Assembly (NCBI RefSeq): GCF_943193025.1
Contig: NZ_CALPCQ010000007.1
Coordinates: 1 to 64,000, forward strand
Direction: 5' to 3'
Length of the DNA: 64,000 nt
Origin: Lactobacillus agrestimuris
GTDB taxonomy: Bacteria > Bacillota > Bacilli > Lactobacillales > Lactobacillaceae
The position numbers were made by a program, and so were the translations under genes. Numbering within the stretch: position 1 is the first letter of the stretch; the number at the start of each line of letters is the position of its first letter. The notes under the pieces were generated by a model. The model did no database searches and had not been told where the DNA came from. It worked only from the letters and a program-made list of their open reading frames with translations. Shown here one piece after another: positions 34,436 to 48,300 of the stretch.

Positions 34436-34973
34436 TAAATTCCTTCATCCAACTGAACATAAAGTTAATAAGATTGATTTTACTCCATTTGTGATGAGGG
34501 TTGACGATAAAGTCTTACAAGTTATGCGAGCTACTAATAATGATATTCCTGGTTTATTGTTATTGGAAAAAGAAGTTTACTCTGGCAAAACTCCATGGAG
34601 TGAAGGGGCTTTTGAATCAGAATTGAGTAAGACAGAAAACTCATTATATTTAGTTGTATACTATGAATCTGAATTAATTGCAATGATTGGTGCCCGCTTT
34701 TTTAACCGGGAAACACATATTACCAATATTGCGGTAGCACTTGAGTTTCAAGGGAAACATATTGGAACAGACTTATTAGAACTAGTTATTGAACGTGCAA
34801 AAGCCAATAAGCATGAATGTGTCAGTTTAGAAGTTAATATTGAGAATGAGCAGGCTAAGAGGTTATATCGTCATTTAGGCTTTAAGGATATGTTTATTCG
34901 AAAAAATTATTATCAAGATACTAATACTGATGCGATTAATATGGTTCTATGGCTTAATAAAAACAAAAAATAA
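34419..34973 (+). CDS. rimI: ribosomal-protein-alanine N-acetyltransferase RimI
   Basis: A 184-aa GNAT enzyme acetylating the N-terminus of S18 in E. coli. The GNAT core is MRATNNDIPGLLLLEKEVYSGKTPWSEGAFESEL, then HITNIAVALEFQGKHIGTDLLELVI with the acetyl-CoA loop (QGKHIG), and VSLEVNIENEQAKRLYRHLGF. The start is not certain: ATG 34419 overlaps tsaB by 17 bases and adds an unusual ~25-residue head; ATG 34494 would give a more typical length. The frame is also open a little further upstream. Confidence 0.85.
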   Translation: MLKRFNKFLHPTEHKVNKIDFTPFVMRVDDKVLQVMRATNNDIPGLLLLEKEVYSGKTPWSEGAFESELSKTENSLYLVVYYESELIAMIGARFFNRETHITNIAVALEFQGKHIGTDLLELVIERAKANKHECVSLEVNIENEQAKRLYRHLGFKDMFIRKNYYQDTNTDAINMVLWLNKNKK

Positions 34974-34994
34974 TTAAAGAAAGAAGTTTATGCT

Positions 34995-36044
34995 GTGAGC
35001 GAGAAAAAAGACGTTAGAATTTTAGCTTATGAAAGTTCTTGTGATGAAACTTCAACAGCTGTAATTAAAAATGGTACAGATATCGAAAGTTTAATTATTG
35101 CGACACAAATTAAGAGTCATCAACGTTTCGGCGGGGTGGTACCAGAGGTTGCTAGTCGTCACCATATTGAAGTCATTAGCCAAATCACTAAAGAAGCTTT
35201 GGAAGAAGCAAATGTAACTTGGGATGATATTGATGCAATTGCTGTAACTAAGGGACCAGGTCTTGTTGGTGCACTTTTAATCGGAGTTAGCGCCGCAAAA
35301 GCTGCTTCTATGGCAACTGGTATTCCACTTATTGGAGTTGATCATATCATGGGACATATTATGGCGGCTCAATTAAAGGATACAATTGAATATCCTGCAT
35401 TGGCTTTGCAAGTTTCAGGTGGACATACTGAGATTGTTCTAATGAAGGATCCTGTTCACTTTGAAATTGTTGGCGATACTCGTGATGATGCCGCTGGTGA
35501 AGCGTATGACAAGATTGGTCGTGTGCTTGGAGTAAACTATCCAGCAGGTAAGACAATTGATGCATGGGCACATGAAGGAAAGGATACTTTTAACTTCCCA
35601 CGAGCAATGATGGAAGATGATGATTATGATTTTTCATTCTCTGGACTTAAGAGTGCCTTTATCAATACTTGTCACCATGCTGACCAGATTCATGAAAAGT
35701 TAAACAAGTATGATTTGGCAGCAAGTTTTCAAGCCGCTGTAGTTGATGTTTTGGCTCATAAAACTATCCGTGCAATTAAAGAATATCAGCCTAAGACATT
35801 CATTATGGGTGGTGGAGTTGCTGCTAATAAGGGCCTTCGCGAAAGAATGAGTGCCGAAATCGAAAAATTACTCAAGGATATTAAACCAAAGGTAATTTTG
35901 CCTGAACTTAAGTTGTGTGGAGATAATGCTGCGATGATTGGTGCCGCTGCATATAATTTATATAAAGATGGTCAATTTGCTGATATGACGCTTAATGCTG
36001 ATCCATCACTTGAATTGCCATATACTGAAAGCATGTTAAAATAG
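34995..36044 (+). CDS. tsaD: tRNA t6A threonylcarbamoyltransferase TsaD
   Basis: A 349-aa ASKHA enzyme transferring threonylcarbamoyl to A37 of ANN-decoding tRNAs. Metal ligands lie in [15 protein letters not shown] (HxxxH, about 115-119). [12 protein letters not shown] (about 12-23), [29 protein letters not shown] and [14 protein letters not shown] are family signatures. The GTG start follows AAAGAAAGAAG. Ends at a terminator; in B. subtilis the ABC-F gene ydiF and rex are close by, whereas here a 12.5-kb adhesin gene intervenes. Confidence 0.96.
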   Translation: MSEKKDVRILAYESSCDETSTAVIKNGTDIESLIIATQIKSHQRFGGVVPEVASRHHIEVISQITKEALEEANVTWDDIDAIAVTKGPGLVGALLIGVSAAKAASMATGIPLIGVDHIMGHIMAAQLKDTIEYPALALQVSGGHTEIVLMKDPVHFEIVGDTRDDAAGEAYDKIGRVLGVNYPAGKTIDAWAHEGKDTFNFPRAMMEDDDYDFSFSGLKSAFINTCHHADQIHEKLNKYDLAASFQAAVVDVLAHKTIRAIKEYQPKTFIMGGGVAANKGLRERMSAEIEKLLKDIKPKVILPELKLCGDNAAMIGAAAYNLYKDGQFADMTLNADPSLELPYTESMLK

Positions 36045-36104
36045 CAAAGAAGATGCTTTTTGATTACCACTATCATTGAAATTTTAAAAAACGTGAATTA
36101 AATT

Positions 36105-36135
36105 AGGACCAAGCTTAAAAACTTGGTCCTTTTAT
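36105..36135 (+). terminator. tsaD terminator
   Basis: AGGACCAAG, loop CTTAAAAA, CTTGGTCCT, then TTTATT. Confidence 0.8.
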
Positions 36136-36236
36136 TGTATTAAGTTGTGAAAAAGGAATAAAATTAAAATGATAGATAAAATAGGTTTAATTATAAAGAT
36201 AAGCAGTAAAGAGAATTATAAAAAATCTATTAAATC

Positions 36237-36260
36237 ACAATCTTTGAAGACCAAGATTGT
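36237..36260. repeat. perfect 8-bp inverted repeat upstream of the adhesin gene
   Basis: ACAATCTT, an 8-base centre, AAGATTGT. It lies about 105 bases before the adhesin start in otherwise very AT-rich DNA. A TTGTAT (36257-36262), 17 bases, GATAAA (36280-36285) promoter candidate overlaps its right arm, so it could be an operator. Apart from these and the tsaD terminator I see nothing in the 321-base gap (36045-36365). Confidence 0.5.
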
Positions 36261-36365
36261 ATAAAATAAAAAACAATATGATAAAATTTAATAAAAAAAC
36301 ACATGATGGAATTTAAATAGTAAGAAAACAATATTTAGTATAGATTTAGAGAAAAATAGGGGAAA

Positions 36366-39300
36366 ATGATGAAGAGATTATCTCGTAAAAATACTTTAGA
36401 AAGGGAAAAAAGTACTGGTCAAGTACGTCAACATTTCTCTTTTAGAAAACTTAATTCTGGTTTGTTGGTGTCAGCTGCAATTGGTGCATTTTTAATTTTT
36501 GATAATAATACTGTGCATGCGGCTACTGGGCTCGATGAAGGTTCAAATGATGCAGTTTCAGCAGAAGAAAATCAAAATTCTGAAAGTGAAAAAATTCAAC
36601 AAAAAGAAGTACCTTTATCAGGCAATAATAGTCAAAGTAAAAATGATGATATTCAAAATAATAAGAACGAATCTAAAAAGAGTGTAGAGGATTCAGCTGA
36701 GCAAAATCAACAAGTAACTTCGAATGTTGTTAAAAGTTCTGACTTAGGTAAGGCAGACAATCAAGTCAAAAATGTGAATGGGGATACTGTTCAAAGTAAG
36801 GAAACAGAAGATAGTGCTGAAACTAATGAAGTAAGAGTTGCGGATTTGATCTCAGGAACTACTAAAGAAGGTAAGTCTTTAACTAATTTAAAGGCTTCTT
36901 TAGCGCAAAAGTCTACTTCTTCACTTCCAACTCCTACAGTGTCGGATGATATGTATGTTTCTACTTCAGACGGTAGAGCAGAAATGATTATAAATAATAA
37001 TAAAGTAGGGAATGTAGAAGGAAAGAACAATATTACACTTCAACTTGATACTAATGGTGCTGGAAAATACGTTATAACTATTCCCGATGGAATCTACGAC
37101 ATAAAAACTGATCCTCTCGATCCAAATTATGGAACAAAGACTGTTTCCCTTGATGGAAGAACTTTTACTTACGATATTACTTATGATGGTCTTGTTAAAA
37201 TCCCTATTACACTTACCACTAAAACTAATTATGCTGGTGAACCAACTCCACTAGCTGATATTGGTGAAACTCAAAAAAAGATTACTTGGTCAGTTGATGG
37301 TGTTGAACAAACACCACTTACATTTACTCAAACAATTAAACCTGAATGGAACCCTCAATCACCTGTACGAACTAATCCTGATCCTACAAATGTAAAAGGG
37401 GTACCAGTAAATACAAATGTTACCTATACTTTTAAAGTAAATGAAACACCTGGAGTAAATTCAGATGGCTATGCGTCAAATATTGTTAATAGTGCCGTTA
37501 ATTATGGAACTACAATCACTATTCCAGTACCCGATGGATTTATTTTAGATGAAGCTGCCACTAAGTCATTAAATGGCTTCACAGAACAGTACAAAACAAC
37601 TATTACTCAGCCAAATGGTAAAGGAACCGATATTATTATTGAAGTACCTAAGGGAGCAGGAAAACAATACTGGAATCAAGAAAATATTCCTGGATATCAA
37701 TTAGCAGGAAGATATGATATTCCTCAACCAGAAAAAGATTTAATAGTTTCAGCAGATAAACCAATTACTATTGTGCAGAAATTGGGTGATGGTGCTAATG
37801 CACAAACAATGGAAGCTACCGTGCCATCGTTTACTGATACGATTATTGGTAAAGAGACTAGTATTCCACTTGGAGATTTTAGTCCGACAATTGCAGAGGC
37901 TTATGGCGGTAATAACAATATTTTACCAGTAACAAAAAATGATATAGTAGTAAACTACTTTGGTTTTACAAATAGTACTATCTTTTCATATAAAGATGAT
38001 ATGAAAATCAAAGTTGATTTTCCTGATGGGTTAACAGTAAATAAAATCAGTACACCCCATACTTCTGATAATTTACCTGGTACAACAAGTTATGCTTATA
38101 CTTTTACTTTAACTGATGGAACTACATTGAGTGGAACAGTAGCAGCCGGTGAAAGTGTAAGTGTACCAGAAGGCGGTAATATTCAATCGGCAGTCTTTAC
38201 TCCTAATGAGGTTGCCATTGGGGCACAAACTTCTGCTTTACCTGCAAATGATCTTAGAAGTCAAAATACCAGTGTAAACGCCTTTATTGCCTATGGTCAT
38301 GCGAATGAAAAATATCAAAATGGGGATGCAATTCCAAATGGAGCACAATTAGAAACTACAGTTTCTATCAGTAGTACTGCTACTGGAGATAAAACTTGGA
38401 TAGCTAAGCAGAGGCAACAGGTTGTGTTACCGGAGAATCTAACAAGTTATTTAAATGCCTTTGCTTGGCAAGGTAATACGCAGAGTAGTCAGCAAAATTC
38501 AGGATATATTTCTGTTACTTATGGTGTAAATAATACAACTACTACACTTAATATTTATGAGCCAATATTCTACTACGTAATTCCTGCTACTACTAATGTA
38601 ACGTCACCTCTTTCTTTACAAGTACCTAATGTGAATGGAGATTCTACTGCCACGCCGAAAGTTACTTCATTTTTAGCTGATGATGGAAGAACCGTTGTCA
38701 AAATAGATTACACTGGCACTAAGTATTACTTTAATGCCGGTATGAATGCAAATACAGAGGTTGCGTTAAATAATAATGCTGATGCTACAAATGGCTCTTC
38801 TCCATGGGATATTTATATAGTTAGTTCAACTACTAAACTAGCAAATACGGAATATTCTGACAGCACAAAAAATAATTTTTCAACCAATTCAGCGACTAAT
38901 CCATTTGATACTTCTTGGGTGCAAGGTAATGTAAATAATCTTTATCACCTCGGCGGAGGAACATGGACTATTCAACAGATTGCAGGAATTACAACTGCCC
39001 CAATGATTAAAGGTAATCAGAATTCGGATTATACCAACCAAGGAACATCGAATGATAAAGGCTCGCCTAAGATAGATATATCAGTATCAGTTCCTAATGG
39101 ATTAACTAGCAGTGTAACAAATGGAAATGCTTATATTTCTGTACCTCAAACATCTCTTGGTTCTGGTTTTGACTTTGAATTAAGTGGTCCAGCTACTTTT
39201 GAAAAGTATCCTGGAGATGTACAAGCACCTTATACCGTTACTTATTCTGACGAAACATTTGATCTCTATAGTGGTAGTGAACCAAATGCAGATGCCTTTA

Positions 39301-42300
39301 AAACAGAGGATCAAGTTACTGATTGGTCTAAAATTAAAACTATCAAGGTTTCCATTCCAAATCTTGCTCCAAATGCTACTTTAGGAAGAATCATTATCCC
39401 TGGAACTGATCCTACGATTGCAGAAGATGCACAAAAGAATGGCTATGTCCAAACTTCTTTATATATTCCAGGTTTTGCTACTTATACCAATAAGGGCACT
39501 AAACTTCCAAGTATAAGTATTAATGGCACTGCAAAGATCACATCTCGTTATAGTTACGTAGATCAAGATGGAACTACCAAGACAATTGATATTCCGGATC
39601 TAACTTATAATTTAAATGATAATCAGGCTACAATGCCTACTGAAACACAAGTTTTATCTAACTTAACGGCTGCTGATAAGGCTTTAATTCCTGAGGGTTA
39701 TGTGATTGGTAGTGTGCAATTAATTGGACCAACTGAGAAGAGTTGGCAAACTGATGCTCCTATGGGAACACCTGAATTTGGTCAACAAGTGAAGTATTAC
39801 TACAACAATGCGATTGTTCAATACAACTTAGTTAAGAGATATAGTGCTGAAACTTCTACTAAAGATGTTACTAGAATAATTAATTATGTAGATAAGACTA
39901 CTAACACTGCTATGCCAACTGATTTGGTGAAGGGTCAAACTCAAACCGTAACTTTAACTCAAGTGGCAGTGAAAAATGATGCTGGCGAAATAATTGGTTA
40001 CAATACAACTGGAACTTGGAACAACGGAGTTTATACTCCAAGTACAGATGCTAATGGCCAAATTAAGGTTGATGTAACCGATGCTGCAAATTCATGGATG
40101 AATGTTTCTAATGCAAAATGGGCAGCTGTAACTAATCCAGACCTTACGGTTGATGGTTATAAGGGACCATTTGATTCAGATGGTACTGCTTATCCTACTG
40201 TTGCCGGAGTAGCAGTAAATGGTACAACTACAGATAGTAATATTACTGTTTACTACACTGAAAATACTATTGATGTACCACCAACTGCTCCAAAGAATCC
40301 TGGCGATCCAATTACAGGTACTAATAAGGATTATCCAAATGGTGTATCTGAGGATGATCTTAATAAGACCATTACCAGAACCATCAATGTAATTGATGCT
40401 AGTGGTCAATCTGTAGGTCAGGAAGTTCAAACTGTTAAGTACACTCGCACAGCTACTGTAAATGTCGTAACTGGTGAAGTTGTTAAGTATACCGACTGGA
40501 CTGCTGAAAACAGTAATTGGGCTGCATATGCACCGACTTTAAAAAATGGTGAAGGTATTCAAGCTATCTTAGATGCTAATGGTCAAGCCTACAGCAACGT
40601 AACTAAAGATGGTGACACACTTACAGGAGTAGGATCATATACTGTACCTACTACTGATACAAAAGATAATGATGAGACGGTAAACATTTACTTGAATAAG
40701 GTAATTACTCTTAACGGAACTAGAACAATTACCTACAAGACTTATGATCATAATAATCAGCTTACAGATACTACGGTAGATGACTCACAAAAAGTGACTC
40801 TTTCTGGTAGTCAAACCTTTGATCCAGTTACAAATAAAGTTGTTTATTCATTTGATCAAACAAGTGCAACTTACCCAAGTCTCAAAGTACCAGTAAAAAC
40901 TGGTTACTATGCTTCAACTAGTGATATTGCAGCTAAAACTGTAAGTATCAATAATTCAGATCCAATTCATAGTATTTTGAATGATAGTGTTACTGTAAAC
41001 TACCACTCAATGGGTAAATTGCTTCAAGTGGATCAAGATGGTACTCAAATAGAGGGTACTATTCCGGTAATTTATCCAAATGATCCAAATGATGCTACCA
41101 AGGCAGGAAAAGTAACTGTACCTGCAGCACCTGAAGGTTGGGTAATTGTAAATATAGATGATGAAAAGTCATTTACGCCAACCGATCCTGGTCATGATAC
41201 TAAGATCTACTATGAAAAATTAGATAAAGTATCTGAAAATGAAAAACAAGTTACCAGAACGATTACTTATATTGATAAGGATACTGGAAAGGCAATTCCA
41301 ACTAGTGTAGTTGTTCCAACAAACCAAAAGGCAACTCAATATCAATTTGAAGTACGCGACACAGATGGTAAGTTACTTGGCTACAATACGCAAGGAACTT
41401 GGGATGAAAATGGTAATTATATTCCAAGTACGCAGAAAAATAGACAAATTATGGTGGATACAACAGATCCAGCAGAATCATGGATAGTAAAACCAGGTAC
41501 AAACTTCCCTGAATCACCTAATCCAGATCTAAAACAATATGGTTATTCAGGTCCATTTGAAGCAGATGGTACAACTCCTTATCCAACGATTAATAAAGTA
41601 GAAGTAACTGGAAAGACTACTAATAGTGAAGTAAAAGTTTACTACACTGAAGATGTAATCACAGTTCCACCAACTGAACCACATCAACCTGGTGAACCAA
41701 TTACAGGTACTAAGAGAAATTATCCAGATGGCGTGAGCGATAGCGATCTTAACAAGACCATTACTCGTACTATTAAGATTGTTGATGCTGATGGCAATCA
41801 AGTTGGAGATCCAATTGTTCAAAAAGTTACTTACAGTCGTACGGCCAAAGTTAATGTCGTAACTGGACATGTAGATTATGAAGATTGGACTTCTAATAAG
41901 AAAAATTGGGATAGTTACGCACCAACTTTACAAACTGGTGAAGGTATTCAAACAGTAACTGATGGTAATGGTCAACCATACTCAAATCTTACTAAGAACG
42001 GTAATGTAATTACTGGTGTAGGTGCACAAGATATTACTTACAGTGCTACTGATAAAGATGATCAGACAGTAATTATTTACTTGAATAAGGCAGTGTCATT
42101 TACTGGAACTAGAACTATTACTTATAGTTTCTATGGCAAAGATGGTCAAAAGACATCAACTGAAAATGGTGAACCACAAACTGTTACAGTTTCAGGAAGT
42201 CAAACTTTCGATCCAGCAACTAACAAAGTTGTTTACACATTCGATAATTCAAGTGCAATCTACCCAGCTGTAGATGCACCAGTAAAGACTGGCTACTATG

Positions 42301-45300
42301 CTTCAACTAGCACAATTAGTGATGATACAGTAAGTATTAATCAAACTAACCCACAAAATAGTGACTTGAATGCTACAGCTAATGTAAATTACTACCCAAT
42401 GGGTGAAGTGATTCAAGTTGATCGTGATGGAAATCAAATTCCTGGTACCACTCCAGTAACTTATCCAAATAATCCAGATGATTCAACTAAAGCAGGAGAA
42501 GTAAAGGTACCTAAGGCACCAGAAGGCTGGGTAATTGTTACCCCTAGTGATGGCGATCCATTTACACCAACTGATCCTGGTAAAGATACCACGGTTGTTT
42601 ATGAAAGATTAAATGAAGTAACTGAAAATACTAAAGATGTTACTAGAACAATCAACTATGTGGATAAAGATGCTAATGCACCAATACCAACGAATTTGGC
42701 ACCAACAGTAACTCAAATTGTAACTTTGACACAATTCATCGTTAAAGATGCAAGTGGCAACGTGCTTGGTTACAACACTTCAGGAACTTGGGAAGATGGT
42801 AAGTACACTCCAAGTACAGAAGACAATGGTCAAATCAAGGTAGACACGACTGATGAAAATCAATCATGGATGAATAGTACTAATGCAAAATGGGCAGCAG
42901 TAACTAATCCAAACTTAGCTATCGCTGGTTATTCAGGTCCATTTGAAGAAAATGGAACTACTGCATATCCAACCATTGCAGAAGAAGACGTAACTGGTAT
43001 AACTGAAAATAGTACCTTAACTGTTTACTACACTGAAGATACTGTTGAAGTTCCCCCAACTGAACCACATAAACCTGGTGAACCAATTGGCAATACCCAT
43101 AAACAATATCCTAAGGGTGTGGAAGAAAATGATTTAAACAAGACCATTACTCGTACTATTAATGTATACGATGCAAATGGTAATGTTGTTGGAGACCCAG
43201 TATTACAAACCGTTAAATACACTCGTACTGCTACAGTAAATGTAGTAACTGGAGATGTTAAATATAGTGATTGGACAGCTGAAAACGGTAAAGGTAATTG
43301 GGATGAATACGCACCAACTTTACAAACTGGTGAAGGTATTCAATCTATCTTAGAAAATGGTCAAGCTTACGACCATGTTACAGAAGATGGTGATAAGCTC
43401 ACTGGCGTGGACAAATTTAATGTGCCAGCACCAGATGCCAACACCGGTGACACTATAAAGGATGAAACAGTAAATATTTACTTGAACAAGGAAGTCACAT
43501 TTACTGGAACTAGAACTATCACTTACATCACTCATGAAAAGGATAGTCAAACTAGTTCAACTGAAACAAAACAAAATGTAACAGTTTCAGGAAGCCAAAG
43601 TTACGATCCAACAACTGATAAAGTTGTTTACACATTTGAAGATCCAAGTGCAACTTATAGTAAAGTTGACACGCCTGTTAAGGCTGGATACTATGCATCG
43701 GCTAGTCAAGTGGGAGAAGAAACTAAGACCATTAGTGAAACTAGTCCACAAGACAGTGACTTGAATGCGACGGCAACAGTAGATTACTACCCAATGGGTG
43801 AAGTGATTCAAGTAGATGGTGATGGTAATCCAATCCCAGGTACCACTCCAATGCCATATCCAAATGATCCAGATAATCCAACGAAGGCTGGAAAGGTAAC
43901 TGTACCACCTGCACCAGAAGGCTGGGTAATTGTTACTCCTAGTGATGGCGATCCATTTATCCCAACAGATCCTGGTAAAGATAAGAAGATTGTCTATGAA
44001 AAATTGGATCAGGTAACTGAAAATACTAAAGAAGTTACAAGAACAATCAACTATGTAGATAAGACCACTGGTGAAGCAATGCCAACTAATTTGGCACCAA
44101 CAGTTACTCAAACTGTAACTTTGACGCAATCTATCGTTAAAGATGCAAGTGGAAAGATTATTGGTTATAACACTTCAGGAACTTGGGAAGATGGTAAATA
44201 CACTCCAAGTAAAGAAGACAATGGACAAATCAAGGTAGATACGACTGATGAAGCTAAGTCTTGGATGAATGGTTCTAATAAGAACTTTGATGAAGTAACC
44301 AATCCAAACTTGACTGTAGATGGTTACAGCGGTCCATTTGAAGAAAATGGTAATAATTATCCAACTGTAGTTGAAATGACCGTAGATGGGGAGACTCCGG
44401 ATAAGACACTTATCACTATTTACTACACAGAAAATACTGTCACTGTTCCACCAGATAAGCCAATAGTTCCAGGTGATGACGGCAAAATTCCAAATATCCC
44501 AGGTACCAAGATTCCATATCCAAATGGAGTAAGTGATAGTGATTTGAACAAGACTATCACCAGAACTATTAATGTTTATGATACAGATGGTAAGCTTGTT
44601 GGTACTTCAGTAGTTCAAGAAGTTAAGTACAGTCGTATAGCTACAGTAAATGTAGTAACAGGCAAAGTAACTTATACTGATTGGATAGCTGAAAACGATA
44701 AAGATAACTGGGATGAATACGCACCACAATTACAAACGGGTGAAGGTATTCAAACCATAACTGACGCTAGCGGTAAGACTTACACTAATGTCACTACAAA
44801 TGGTGATAATAAGCTTACTGGAGTAGGCGCACAAGATATTTCAAATACAGCTACGGCTAAGGATAATGATGAAACAGTAAATATCTACTTGAATAAGGAA
44901 GTTACATTTACTGGAACTAGAACTATTACTTACAATACTTATGATCATGATAATAAGCTAATTGATAGTAAAGATAGTTTACAACATGTTTCAATTACAG
45001 GTATTCAAACTTATGATCCAGCTAAGAAGCAAGTTGTTTACACATTCGATATCCCAAGTGCAACTTATTCAACTGAGAAGGTACCAGTAAAAGATGGTTA
45101 CTATGCATCAGCTAATGAAGTTGCATCTAAGACTGTGACTATTGATTCAAGTGATCCAGTACATAGTAATTTAAATGATCGTGCTACTGTCAATTACTAT
45201 CCAATGGGACAATTAATTCAGGTAGATGGTGATGGTAATCAAATTCCTGGAACTACTTCAGTAACTTATCCAAATGATCCTTCTGATCCAACTAAGGCAG

Positions 45301-48300
45301 GAAAAGTTACTGTACCGCATACACCTGAAGGTTGGGTAATCGTAACTCCAAGTGACGGTAATCCAATTACTCCAGCTAACCCTGGCCTTAATACAAAGAT
45401 CTATTATGAAAAGTTAGATGATGCAGTTCCAGCATATAGAACGATTAATAGAACAATTACTTATGTAGATTTGAATACTGGTATGGCAATGCCAAGTGAT
45501 GTGATTTCACCAGTAATTCAACGTGTAACTTTAACTCAATATGCAGTAAAAGATGCAAGTGGCAAAGTGCTTGGCTATAATACTTCTGGAACATGGGAAG
45601 CAAATGGTAAATATGTTCCAAGTAAAGAAGCAAATGGTCAGATTAAGGTTGACACGACTAATGAAAATGAATCATGGATGAATGGTTCGGGTGCTAACTT
45701 TGAAAAGGTGATTAATAAGAGCTTGACTGTAGATGGTTACAGCGGTCCATTTGAAGAAAATGGAAAAACTCCTTATTCAGAAGTTAGCGAAGAAAAAGTA
45801 ACTGGAAAGACTACCAATAGTGAAGTATTTGTTTACTATACTGAAGATACTGTACTAGTTCCTCCAACTGATCCAAAAGTTCCAAGTGATAAGATTCCTA
45901 ACACAAATATTCCATATCCAAAGGGAGTAAGTGAGAGTGACTTAAATAAGTCAATTACTAGAAGTATCAACGTCTATGATGCAAGTGGTAGATTAGTTGG
46001 TACTCCAGTAATCCAAACTGTTAAATATAGTCGTTCGGCTACAGTGAATGTGGTAACAGGAGAAGTAACTTATACTGATTGGTCAGCTGACAAGGATAGT
46101 AACGGTAATTGGAATAGTTACACACCACAATTACAAACTGGTGAAGGCATCCAAGAAGTAACAGATGGTAAAGGTCAAACTTATGCTAACGTAACTCGAG
46201 ATGGCAACAAGATCACTGGAATTGGTGAACAAGCTATAGCATTTACTGCTACTGATAAAGATGATCAAACAGTAAATATCTACTTGAATAAAGAAGTATC
46301 ATTTACTGGAACTAGAACTATTACTTACAATACTTATGATCTAGACAATAAGTTGATTGAAAGTAAAGATAGTTCACAACCAATTTCAATTACTGGAAGT
46401 CAAACTTATGATCCAACTAAGAAGCAGATTGTTTATACATTTATTAATCCAAATGCTACTTACCCAAGTGTGAAGGTACCAGTAAAAGATGGTTACTATG
46501 CATCAGCTAATGAAGTTGAATCTAAGACTGTAACTATTGATTCAAGCGATCCAGTACATAGTAAGTTGAATGATCATGTAACTGTAAATTATCATCCAAT
46601 GGGTGAAGTAATCCAAGTAGATGGTGATGGTAATCCAATCCCAGGTACCACTCCAGTGCCATATCCAAATGATCCAGATAATCCAACGAAGGCTGGAAAA
46701 GTAACTGTGCCACCTGCACCAGAAGGCTGGGTAATTGTTACTCCTAGTGATGGCGATCCATTTATTCCAACTGATCCTGGTGTGGATAAGAAGGTTATTT
46801 ATGAACGAATAGATGATGTAGTTCCAAATACAAAACAAATCACTAGAACTATTAACTATGTTGATCAAACTAGTGGCAAATCAATGCCAACCAACTTAGT
46901 TTCGACAGTTATTCAAAAAGCAACTTTGACACAATACGTCGTTAAAGATGCAAGTGGTAAAGTGCTAGGTTACAATACTTCTGGAACTTGGATAGATGGT
47001 AAGTACACTCCAAGTAAAGAGACTAATGGACAAATTAAAGTAGATACCACTAATGAAGCAGACTCATGGATGAATGGATCAGCAGAAAAATTCGGAGAAG
47101 TAACTAATCCAAACTTAAGTGTAGATGGTTATGATGGTCCATTTACTAAAAAGGGTAGTGATTACCAAACAATTGATGAAGAAGCTGTAACTGGTACAAC
47201 TGAAAGTAGTACAGTGACTGTTTACTACACTGAGGCTACTGTTGAAGTTCCACCAACTTCGCCACAGACACCTGGTAATCCAATTGAAGGTACTAATAAG
47301 GATTACCCAGATGGTGTAAAAGATAGTGATTTGAATAAGACCATTACTCGTACCATTAATGTATATGATGCAAATGGTAATGTTATTGGAAAATCAGTAG
47401 TTCAAACAGTTAAGTATTCTCGTTCAGCTACAGTAAATGTAGTAACTGGAGAAGTAACTTATACTGATTGGGCAGCTGACAAGGATAGTAACGGTAATTG
47501 GAATAGTTACGCACCACAATTACAAACTGGTGAAGGTATCCAAGAAGTAACAGATGATAAAGGTCAAACTTATGTCAATGTAACTAGAGATGGTAATAAG
47601 ATCACTGGAATTGGTGAACAAGCTATAGCATTCACTGCTACTGATAAAGATGATCAAACTGTAAATATCTACTTGAATAAGGTAATTTCATTTACAGGAA
47701 CTAGAACTATCACTTACATCACTCATGAAAAGGATGGTCAAACTAGTTCAACTGAAACAAAACAAAATGTGACAGTTTCAGGAATCCAAAGTTACGATCC
47801 AGCAACTGGAAAAGTTGTTTATACATTTGAAAATCCAAGTGCAACTTATGGCGTTGTAAATGTCCCGGTTAAGGATGGCTACTATGCATCAGCTGGTCAA
47901 GTAGATAAAGACACTGTGGAAATCAATGAAACTAATCCACAAGACAGCGATTTAAATGCACAGGCCACAGTAGATTACTACCCAATGGGTAATGTGATTC
48001 AAGTAGATGGTGATGGTAATCCAATTCCAGGAACTACCCCAACCCCATATCCAAATGATCCTACTGATCCAACTAAGCCTGGTAAGGTGCCAGTACCACC
48101 AACACCAAAGGGTTGGAAGATTGTTACTTCAGTAGATGGAGGATCAATTATTCCAGACAAACCTGGTGAAGATACTCCAATTAAGTACGAACCAATCATT
48201 GATGAAACTACTGAATCTAAGGAAGTTACTAGAAAGATTGTTGTTACCACCCCAGATGGTAAGACAAAGACAATCACTCAAACTGCCACAGTAACTCGTA

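Noticed and set aside
40176-46868. Several minus-strand ORFs of 60-180 codons inside the adhesin gene
   Set aside because: They recur at the same place in each repeat unit and are composition shadows of the plus-strand repeats.
39867-48224. Long repetitive DNA considered as a CRISPR array or satellite
   Set aside because: The repeat unit is ~1.39 kb, in frame and coding; no short regular repeats with unique spacers.
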